Below, piece by piece: positions 1 through 5,039 of a DNA stretch of 5,039 nt. Position 1 is the first letter of the stretch. Each line of letters starts with the position of its first letter. The translations under genes and the position numbers were made by a program. Under the pieces are notes generated by a model. It was not told the DNA's origin. It saw only the letters and a program-made list of their open reading frames with translations, and ran no database searches. Origin of the DNA: an uncultured Lachnospiraceae bacterium (GTDB lineage: Bacteria > Bacillota > Clostridia > Lachnospirales > Lachnospiraceae); assembly GCA_934338765.1 (NCBI GenBank), contig CAKRHL010000176.1, positions 1-5,039 on the forward strand, read 5' to 3'.

Positions 1-908
1 GCATCCGTGAGGGCAGGGCGTGGCTGCAGGATAAAGTCCGTAATATGGGACAGATAGATATGGCAGTGAAAAACGGAACAGCCAATACCGTTACAGGCAG
101 TGCTTCTGATCTTAACGGGATTGTTGCAGAGAAAAGAAAGCAACGTCAGGAGACCGGAGAGATCGTTCTTCAGGCGGATCGGGTTTCCTTTGAATATGAG
201 AGAGGAAAACGGGTGCTGGAGGACTTTTCGCTGCAGGTTCCCGGGGGGAAGATATATGCCGTTATGGGTGGAAACGGTTCCGGTAAGTCAACGGCCCTGA
301 AGGTGCTTATGGGGATTTATAAACCCCGGCGGGGCAAGATAAGGACAAAGGGAGCCCTTCGTTATCTAGCACAAAATCCGCGAAGTCTTTTTACGGAGCT
401 TACTGTGGAGGAAGAGCTGCTGGTCATGCAGGGGGCGCAGATGTACAGGGAAGGAGACGGACAGGCAGTGAAGGAGATGCTTCATTATCTGGAGCTGACA
501 GAGCTTGGAGCACAAAATCCCATGGATCTCAGTGGAGGTCAGCAGCAGCGTCTTGCCATGGGCAAGCTTCTCATGACAGATCCGGATATTCTTCTGCTGG
601 ATGAGCCCACAAAGGGACTGGATGGAGCCTTTAAGTCAAAGCTTGCACAGCTGTTGCGTGATCTTTGTATCAAGGGGAAAACAGTGGTGCTTGTCTCTCA
701 TGATATGGACTTTTGCGCGCAGTATGCGGATATCTGTGGTCTTCTGTTTGATGGACAGATGATCAGTCAGGATGCTGCTGAGACCTTTTTTGGGGACAAT
801 GTATTTTATACGACCCCGGCAAGCCGTATGGCGCAGGGGATCATAGAAGGCTGTTTCCGCCCGGAGGATATTACAGCGGCGTTGCAGAAGGCGGGTGATG
901 GCTCATGA
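1..908 (+). CDS. ECF transporter double-ABC ATPase (EcfA-type), C-terminal part, 5'-truncated by window edge
   Basis: ATP-hydrolysing subunit of an energy-coupling-factor vitamin or metal importer, acting on the cytoplasmic membrane face. The frame is open to the left edge (phase starts at base 3). The first codons read IREGRAWLQDK, which resembles the tail of a first ABC domain. A linker of about 38 residues follows, then a complete second ABC domain. Numbering from the ATG at 45, this has Walker A GGNGSGKST (75-83), Q-loop Gln110, signature LSGGQ (162-166), Walker B ILLLDEP with catalytic Glu187, and switch His219. All key residues are intact, so the domain should be active. The ATG at 45 is unlikely to be the start: there is no well-placed Shine-Dalgarno, the frame continues upstream, and stand-alone EcfA proteins usually start only a few residues before the first ABC strand (here near residue 40). 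The stop overlaps the next start by 4 bp (ATGA), implying translational coupling to the S component. Family is firm; the fused double-ATPase reading is likely; substrate is unknown from this gene. Confidence 0.9.
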   Translation, partial: IREGRAWLQDKVRNMGQIDMAVKNGTANTVTGSASDLNGIVAEKRKQRQETGEIVLQADRVSFEYERGKRVLEDFSLQVPGGKIYAVMGGNGSGKSTALKVLMGIYKPRRGKIRTKGALRYLAQNPRSLFTELTVEEELLVMQGAQMYREGDGQAVKEMLHYLELTELGAQNPMDLSGGQQQRLAMGKLLMTDPDILLLDEPTKGLDGAFKSKLAQLLRDLCIKGKTVVLVSHDMDFCAQYADICGLLFDGQMISQDAAETFFGDNVFYTTPASRMAQGIIEGCFRPEDITAALQKAGDGS

Positions 909-1933
909 GAGAGAAGCATGCCGCATCTGAAGCGAAGAAGGGAGTGGACATCTCCGGCCGCCGCTGCTTTGACTGGGATGCATATCTGGTGGAAAAGGCA
1001 AGACGGCGTAAGATAGGAGGCGTTCTGCTTCTGGCGGCAATGATCCTGCTATTGTTTACATCAGCAGTTTTGCTGCAGGGAAAACATTATCTTTTGATGG
1101 GGTTTGGGGGAGTGATCCTGATACTTGTCCTGTTTTTTGGACAGTATGAAAGACGAAAACCCCTTGCAAGAGAGGTGGTGCTTTTGTCCACATTGACGGC
1201 TTTGTGTGTGGCGATGAATGAAATCTGTGCACACACGATACCTCTTCATGCGGGGACCACTATGGTGGTGATCTGCGGCATCGGTCTGGGACCGGAGGCT
1301 GGTTTTCTGATCGGCGCCATGAGCAGACTGGTATGTAATTTTTTTGATGGTCAGGGGCCATGGACTCCCTGGCAGATGGCTGCCTGGGGAATGGTCGGGT
1401 ATTTATCCGGCATGGCTTTTAATAAAGTAGAACGCAGGAGAACAGGGGAAAACCTGGCGAGGAGGCTTTCCTTAGAAAAGGGACGCCATTTCAGGGTGAT
1501 CATGGGACCGGTTCTCTGTATTTTGCTGGCATGGGTGCTTGCTTACGTTGTCTTTTTGCTGAGGGGAGATCCCGACGGTCAGGGCTTTTGTGGCTGGAGA
1601 CTGTATATTTACGGGATCGCAGGACTGGCAGCAGGCTGCATACTGCAAAGGAAGAAGCTTCCGGTAGATGATATCACAACAACAGTGTTTACTTTTTTTG
1701 TGGTATTTCTGCTGTATGGAGGCCTGATGAACTTTGCGGCAATGCTGATGACATATTCGGCAGATGCCTCAGGGGCAGATATCAGCTGGAAGACGTTGAA
1801 AGCATTATACCTGACAGGGGTACCCTATGACGCGGCGCATGCCGGAACGGCGGCGTTGTGTATGTTCCTTTTTGGGGACAGCATTTTACAAAAGCTGGAG
1901 CGTATACAAGGGAAATTTGGGATTACACTGTAA
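905..1933 (+). CDS. ECF transporter substrate-specificity (S) component, integral membrane protein
   Basis: Predicted membrane subunit that binds the transported vitamin or cofactor and docks on the T/ATPase energising module. The protein has 342 residues with about 8-9 hydrophobic segments (approx. 38-58, 62-79, 89-107, 116-145, 155-172, 199-219, 231-247, 257-283, 303-325). Residues 88-342 look like an S-component core. A Gly-rich stretch is followed by GPEAGFLIGAMSRLVCNFF (129-147) and then GQGPWTPWQM (149-158). The C-terminus has a VPYDAAHAGT motif (306-315) and ends LERIQGKFGI (331-340), both patterns I associate with this group of ECF S proteins. Residues 1-85, a basic cytoplasmic-looking leader plus two extra hydrophobic segments, are more than a minimal six-helix S protein needs. 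The ATG overlaps the ATPase stop; an AAGGCGG-like site near 888-894 could serve as ribosome binding site. Linkage to a transcobalamin-like secreted protein suggests a corrinoid substrate (inference). The S-component call is strong, the substrate weak. Confidence 0.85.
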   Translation: MREKHAASEAKKGVDISGRRCFDWDAYLVEKARRRKIGGVLLLAAMILLLFTSAVLLQGKHYLLMGFGGVILILVLFFGQYERRKPLAREVVLLSTLTALCVAMNEICAHTIPLHAGTTMVVICGIGLGPEAGFLIGAMSRLVCNFFDGQGPWTPWQMAAWGMVGYLSGMAFNKVERRRTGENLARRLSLEKGRHFRVIMGPVLCILLAWVLAYVVFLLRGDPDGQGFCGWRLYIYGIAGLAAGCILQRKKLPVDDITTTVFTFFVVFLLYGGLMNFAAMLMTYSADASGADISWKTLKALYLTGVPYDAAHAGTAALCMFLFGDSILQKLERIQGKFGITL

Positions 1934-1950
1934 ACACAGCACACAAGAAT

Positions 1951-1955
1951 GGAGG
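1951..1955 (+). promoter_or_regulatory. Ribosome binding site fixing the start of the secreted DUF4430 protein
   Basis: A perfect GGAGG lies 6 nt before the ATG at 1962. It decides the start: the frame is open back to an ATG at 1827, but that lies inside the S-component gene, has no comparable site, and would bury a clean signal peptide behind 45 charged, unrelated residues. The 28-bp gap after the S gene leaves no room for a riboswitch, so co-transcription is likely. Confidence 0.9.
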
Positions 1956-1961
1956 ATTGAA

Positions 1962-3902
1962 ATGAGTAAGAAAAAATGGATGAGCAGTCTTCTGGCAGCA
2001 GCTTTGGCATTTACGACAGTATTTAGCGCAGGCTCTGTTGTTAAGGCTGACGAAACACAGGAGTCCACAGGCAAGATCGTTGTTTATGTGGCAGCAGAGG
2101 GTACTGATGCAGAGGGACACAAGGTGGATATTGGAAAAACTGCCGTACAGGTTGATGCAGGCACAAAAGGTGATGTGGTTGCGGCAAAAGCATTCCAGGC
2201 AGCAGGTTTAGGCGAATCAGATTATTCTATTGTGGACGCTTACGGATATGGCAGCAATATTGAAAAAATTGGTGCGATTGCAAATCCGTCTGACTGGCAG
2301 AAGGGATATTGGTCTTTCTGTGTCAATGGAACTTATGCATCTGCTTCTTTAGGTAATACTGTTATGAATAATAACGATAAGATAAGCTTTATCTTTGCCT
2401 ATGGTGATGATGCCGCTAAATGTGAAGCATCTGCTTACAGTGACGATGCGTCCAAGAATCCGGACAGCACGAAGGCAGCTGAGCTTCTGAAAAATGCAAA
2501 GATCCAGCAGGATATTGTTGCAGAGGCAACCTACAATAGCGTGCTGGGTGGTGGAGAGACTGTTTATGGTATTGAGAGTCCGGATTCCCTGTATGTTGCA
2601 TTTTCTCTGATCCGTGCAGGATATACAGCTGCAAACGATTATTATGAGCAGATGTATGCCAAGGTAGCGGAGCAGTTAAAGGAGCTGAAGGAGAAAGGAT
2701 CTATTACCGTAAACGGAGAGTCAATGAATCTGGATACCATTGGTTCAACTGCTTATACATCAGCAAATCCGGAGTTAAACCGTGCTAAGGTTGTACTTTT
2801 CGTTACAGCAATGGGAAAAGATGCCAGCGATATCAATGGATATAATCTGATCGATGAGATGGCGCAAAAGAAAATATATGAGAATTCTTTAACAGCATAT
2901 ATGCTTGACAGCACTATGCTTCTGGCCTTGGATTGCGGAAACTATGAGCTGCCTTCCGGTGATGCTTATATTACCCGCAGCCAGCTGGTAAACAGTGTTG
3001 CAGCCAGCATGGACAGCATGATCGAATCTGCGATCAGCTGGTCATCGATCGATATGGCAGCAATGCCGATCCAGTGTCTGTATCCATATGTACAGAGTGA
3101 CAACCCGGCAGCGAAGGAAGCCGGCAGCACTCTTGATACAGAAGCTGTAAAGAAGGCAGTTCAGGAAGGAAAAGAGTATCTTGAAAATACCCAGAATAAT
3201 GATGGTACATGGAGCGGTTACGCCGGAGAGAAGAATAATGTGTGGACATTAGCACAGATCATGACAGCGATGGGACAGCTCCGCATCAATCCATGCAGCG
3301 AAGAGGATGGAAGTGATTTTATCAAAAACGGTGTGACTGTTTTAGATGATGCTGCAGAATTTTTCGACATGGAAAACAAGACACTGGATACAGCCAAGGT
3401 GCCAAATATGCCGGAGCAGCTTCTCCGTGGCTTAAGTGCAGTGATCCGTGTAATGGAAGGAAAGAATTCCCTGTACGATGTTGAGAAACAGAGTGCACCA
3501 ACTGTAACTCCAAGCCAGACACCGTCCGTAAGTCCTGCAGCACCGACCCCATCCGTAAGTCCGTCTGCACCGGCTAAGACTACAACACCGGCAGCTACGA
3601 CAGCAGCACCGGTCAAGAAAGTGAAGAAGGTTACAGCAGCTAAGACGAAAGTAACAGTAAAGAAGGGTAAAAAGACAACGATCAAATGGAATGTAACAAC
3701 AGCCAGGAATGCAGCGATCAAGAAGCTTGTGAAGGTCACTGTAAACAAAAAGGCAGTAAAGGTTGTGAAAACATCTGTTAAGAAAAAGAAAGCTACAGTG
3801 ACGCAGGTGACAACAACAGTAAAGGGTATCAAGAAGGGTTCTGCAGTAGTCACCCTGAAGGCCGATGGAAAGAAGAGTAAAGTGAAGGTTATTGTGAAAT
3901 AA
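1962..3902 (+). CDS. Secreted transcobalamin/intrinsic-factor-like protein: DUF4430 + alpha/alpha-toroid + Lys-rich Ig-like wall domain
   Basis: 646-residue exported protein, probably an extracellular ligand-capture factor for the ECF importer encoded just upstream. Residues 1-29 are a signal peptide (MSKKK, hydrophobic core, likely cleavage after VKA at 27-29); there is no lipobox Cys. Residues about 38-148 fit DUF4430, the beta domain of transcobalamin and intrinsic factor, including GYWSFCVNGTYA (115-126) and a closing strand ISFIFAYG (141-148). Residues about 166-506 are helical repeats resembling the prenyltransferase-like/transcobalamin alpha-toroid: SPDSLYVAFSLIRAGY (206-221), an NRAKVVLFVTAMGKD segment (273-287), NNDGTWSGY (412-420) followed by a helix ending in MGQLRINP, and a final helix ending NSLYD (502-506). 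Residues 511-550 are a Pro/Thr/Ser/Ala linker. Residues 551-646 are an Ig-like beta domain with about 31 Lys and a single acidic residue (Asp635). There is no LPXTG motif or membrane anchor, so wall retention is probably electrostatic. Architecture is well supported; corrinoid binding is inferred. Confidence 0.88.
   Translation: MSKKKWMSSLLAAALAFTTVFSAGSVVKADETQESTGKIVVYVAAEGTDAEGHKVDIGKTAVQVDAGTKGDVVAAKAFQAAGLGESDYSIVDAYGYGSNIEKIGAIANPSDWQKGYWSFCVNGTYASASLGNTVMNNNDKISFIFAYGDDAAKCEASAYSDDASKNPDSTKAAELLKNAKIQQDIVAEATYNSVLGGGETVYGIESPDSLYVAFSLIRAGYTAANDYYEQMYAKVAEQLKELKEKGSITVNGESMNLDTIGSTAYTSANPELNRAKVVLFVTAMGKDASDINGYNLIDEMAQKKIYENSLTAYMLDSTMLLALDCGNYELPSGDAYITRSQLVNSVAASMDSMIESAISWSSIDMAAMPIQCLYPYVQSDNPAAKEAGSTLDTEAVKKAVQEGKEYLENTQNNDGTWSGYAGEKNNVWTLAQIMTAMGQLRINPCSEEDGSDFIKNGVTVLDDAAEFFDMENKTLDTAKVPNMPEQLLRGLSAVIRVMEGKNSLYDVEKQSAPTVTPSQTPSVSPAAPTPSVSPSAPAKTTTPAATTAAPVKKVKKVTAAKTKVTVKKGKKTTIKWNVTTARNAAIKKLVKVTVNKKAVKVVKTSVKKKKATVTQVTTTVKGIKKGSAVVTLKADGKKSKVKVIVK
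3519..3572 (+). repeat. In-frame 27-bp tandem repeat (2 copies) in the Pro/Ser/Thr linker
   Basis: Two adjacent 27-bp units (3519-3545 and 3546-3572) encode TPSVSPAAP and TPSVSPSAP, residues 520-537 of the secreted protein. They share an exact 11-bp core, TCCGTAAGTCC, at 3525-3535 and 3552-3562. The array lengthens the flexible spacer between the ligand-binding toroid and the Lys-rich domain. Unit number may vary between strains, changing linker length without altering frame. Confidence 0.85.
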
Positions 3903-3937
3903 AACAGCTTTTGAAAAGTTAAATGTGAAATAAAACA
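3893..3937 (+). repeat. 14-bp direct repeat spanning and following the stop codon
   Basis: TGTGAAATAAAACA occurs exactly at 3893-3906 and 3924-3937, 31 bp apart. The first copy contains the last Lys codon and the TAA stop of the secreted-protein gene; the second lies in the untranslated gap. It may be a small local duplication of the gene end. No protein-coding or regulatory role is evident. Confidence 0.75.
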
Positions 3938-3943
3938 TAAGAA

Positions 3944-4040
3944 ACAAAAAGTAATCCCCGTGGGTAACAGGAGATCCTACGGATCACAGAGCATATCTGA
4001 TGATCCGGGTCTTCCTGTACTCACGGGGATTACTTTTTGT
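3944..4040. terminator. 97-nt extended hairpin between convergent genes, probable bidirectional terminator
   Basis: A 19-bp perfect stem joins 3944-3962 to 4022-4040, with AAAAAGTAATCCCCGTG on the left and its complement on the right. Pairing continues inward: a G-U pair at 3963/4021, GT 3964-3965 with AC 4019-4020, a bulged A3966, ACAGGA 3967-3972 with TCCTGT 4013-4018, an internal loop, CGGATCA 3980-3986 with TGATCCG 4001-4007, and CAGA 3987-3990 with TCTG 3996-3999 around a GCATA loop. The A5 tract at the left base and T5 tract at the right base give a U-run in either direction, as expected for a terminator shared by the genes ending at 3902 and 4084. It is far longer than a minimal terminator, so a dispersed palindromic element used as a terminator is possible. 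The pairing is certain; the function is inferred. Confidence 0.85.
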
Positions 4041-4046
4041 ATCAGA

Positions 4047-4065
4047 ATATCTGTGTTACAGATAT
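4047..4065. other. Small perfect inverted repeat downstream of the flavodiiron gene
   Basis: ATATCTGT (4047-4054) and ACAGATAT (4058-4065) pair perfectly over 8 bp with a 3-nt GTT loop. It lies between the flavodiiron stop and the long hairpin. No T-run directly follows it on either strand, so it is not a convincing terminator alone. It could stabilise the flavodiiron mRNA 3' end. Confidence 0.55.
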
Positions 4066-4083
4066 ATGAATGATGTCATAAGA

Positions 4084-5039
4084 CTATTTTGCAGTCATGG
4101 CATCTGCAAGCTTCTCCATCTCAGGGAGATCGCTGTCCTTCATCACGGAACGGATCGTAACCGTAGGCTCTACGATCTCGATATTTTTCATGGTTTCCAG
4201 AATGGACTTCATGGTGCGGGCTGCAGTTGGTGCCCAGGAACCATTCTCCATAATGCCGACTTTACGGTTCTGATAAGCCTTGCTCTGGAGATGATGAAGG
4301 AAATCCTGCATACATGGGAAAACTCCGGCATCGTAGCTGGCTGCGGCCAGAACCATGCGGTCATAGCGGAAGGCATCCTCGATCACCTCTGCCATATCTT
4401 CTCTGGCAAGATCGCTTACAACAACCTTTTCGGCACCTTTCTCACGGAGCATCTCGGCAAGCTTTTGGGCAGCCTTTGCCGTATTGCCGTGGATGGAAGC
4501 ATATGCAACAAGAATACCCTTATCCTCAGGCTGATAGCTGCTCCAGGTATTGTACAGATCCAGATAATATCCGAGATTGTCATTTAAGACCGGACCATGC
4601 AGAGGACAGATGGTGGAGATATCCAGTCCGGCAGCTTTTTTGAGAAGTGTCTGTACCGGGGCACCATATTTGCCGACGATATTGAAGTAATATCTGCGGG
4701 CCTCACATGCCCAGTCATCCTCGCCCTCTGTCTTGGAAAGAGCACCGAATTTACCAAATCCATCTGCGGAGAAGAGGATCTTTTCCTTTGACTCATAAGT
4801 AACCATAACCTCCGGCCAGTGAACCATAGGTGCCATAACGAAGGTCAGAGTATGCTCTCCTAAGGAAAGCGTATCGCCCTCCTTGACGGTCAGAGTATGT
4901 CCCTCCAGCGGGATATTGAAAAACTGTGGAAGCATGGCAAATGTCTTTGCATTGCCCACCAGAGTCACCTCAGGGAAAAGTTCTACAAGACGTGCGATGC
5001 TGCCGGAATGATCCGGCTCCAGATGCTGTACCACCAGGT
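4084..5039 (-). CDS. Flavodiiron protein (FprA family A-type flavoprotein), N-terminus beyond window
   Basis: Soluble cytoplasmic enzyme of the flavodiiron family, which reduces O2 to water and/or NO to N2O, protecting anaerobes. The frame is open to the right edge (Leu-Val-Val-Gln-His...), so the GTG at 5034 is an internal Val. Full-length members run near 400 residues, so roughly 75-80 are missing. Numbering from that Val, the metallo-beta-lactamase-like domain supplies the diiron ligands His4, Glu6 and Asp8 (HLEPDH), His72 (VHWPE), Asp91 (SADGFGKFG) and His146 (CPLHGP); the set is complete, with spacing close to the family norm. A flavodoxin-like domain follows (about 173-316), with the FMN phosphate loop YASIHGNT at 178-185. 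There is no C-terminal rubredoxin domain (unlike NorV), so electrons must come from a separate rubredoxin or similar carrier. It converges with the ECF operon and shares the terminator hairpin. Family identity is very strong; O2 versus NO preference cannot be read from the sequence. Confidence 0.95.
   Translation of the reverse strand, partial: LVVQHLEPDHSGSIARLVELFPEVTLVGNAKTFAMLPQFFNIPLEGHTLTVKEGDTLSLGEHTLTFVMAPMVHWPEVMVTYESKEKILFSADGFGKFGALSKTEGEDDWACEARRYYFNIVGKYGAPVQTLLKKAAGLDISTICPLHGPVLNDNLGYYLDLYNTWSSYQPEDKGILVAYASIHGNTAKAAQKLAEMLREKGAEKVVVSDLAREDMAEVIEDAFRYDRMVLAAASYDAGVFPCMQDFLHHLQSKAYQNRKVGIMENGSWAPTAARTMKSILETMKNIEIVEPTVTIRSVMKDSDLPEMEKLADAMTAK

Noticed and set aside
45..47. ATG at 45 as the ATPase start
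   Set aside because: The frame is open upstream to the window edge and encodes what resembles the end of a first ABC domain; no well-spaced ribosome binding site precedes it.
1827..1961. Upstream in-frame ATG extending the secreted protein by 45 residues
   Set aside because: It lies within the S-component gene, lacks a good ribosome binding site, and would mask a textbook signal peptide. The GGAGG at 1951-1955 marks ATG 1962 as the start.
3218..3853. Long minus-strand open frame (211 codons) opposite the Lys-rich domain
   Set aside because: It is the complement of Lys/Val/Thr-rich codons, giving a Phe/Val/Thr low-complexity product with no supporting start or family resemblance.
3870..3902. 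LPXTG sorting signal or C-terminal membrane anchor on the secreted protein
   Set aside because: The C-terminus is Lys/Val-rich beta-strand sequence ending VKVIVK, with no LPXTG-like motif and no hydrophobic helix.
3903..4083. Riboswitch (for example cobalamin) in the 181-bp gap
   Set aside because: The gap lies between convergent gene ends, so it is leader to neither gene, and the dominant fold is a simple long hairpin rather than a multi-branched aptamer.
4000..4587. Plus-strand open frame (195 codons) opposite the flavodiiron gene
   Set aside because: It begins inside the terminator hairpin and runs antisense to a well-supported enzyme; no recognisable domain.
5032..5034. GTG at 5034 (minus strand) as the flavodiiron start
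   Set aside because: It sits three codons before the HLEPDH iron-ligand motif, which in this family lies about 80 residues in; the frame continues to the edge.

Overview
This window looks like chromosome from a strictly anaerobic gut-type Firmicute, most likely a Lachnospiraceae member. That is inferred from protein style: an ECF transporter with a double-ATPase subunit, a secreted DUF4430 protein with a Lys-rich Ig-like tail, and a flavodiiron protein. No rRNA, tRNA, CRISPR array or insertion sequence is visible.

Layout: three plus-strand genes form an apparent operon (1-3902). First is the C-terminal part of an ECF-type ATPase, cut by the window's left edge, carrying a complete second ABC domain. 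It overlaps by 4 bp an integral membrane ECF substrate-specificity (S) component (905-1933). After 28 bp comes a secreted 646-residue protein (1962-3902). That protein has a signal peptide, a DUF4430 beta domain (transcobalamin/intrinsic-factor C-terminal type), an alpha/alpha-toroid region like the transcobalamin helical domain, a Pro/Thr/Ser linker with a 9-residue tandem repeat, and a very Lys-rich Ig-like C-terminal domain. A 181-bp convergent gap (3903-4083) holds a 97-nt, nearly fully paired hairpin that probably ends transcription from both sides. On the minus strand (4084-5039) is a flavodiiron protein (FprA family) whose N-terminus lies beyond the right edge.

How the genes may work together: the secreted protein would capture a vitamin, probably a corrinoid, in or near the cell wall and pass it to the S component. 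The double ATPase and a T component, not seen here, would power import. In effect this would be a Gram-positive counterpart of intrinsic factor/transcobalamin built into an ECF operon. The corrinoid assignment rests on fold resemblance and gene linkage, not on direct evidence. The flavodiiron protein is convergent, probably unrelated to the operon, and likely removes O2 or NO.
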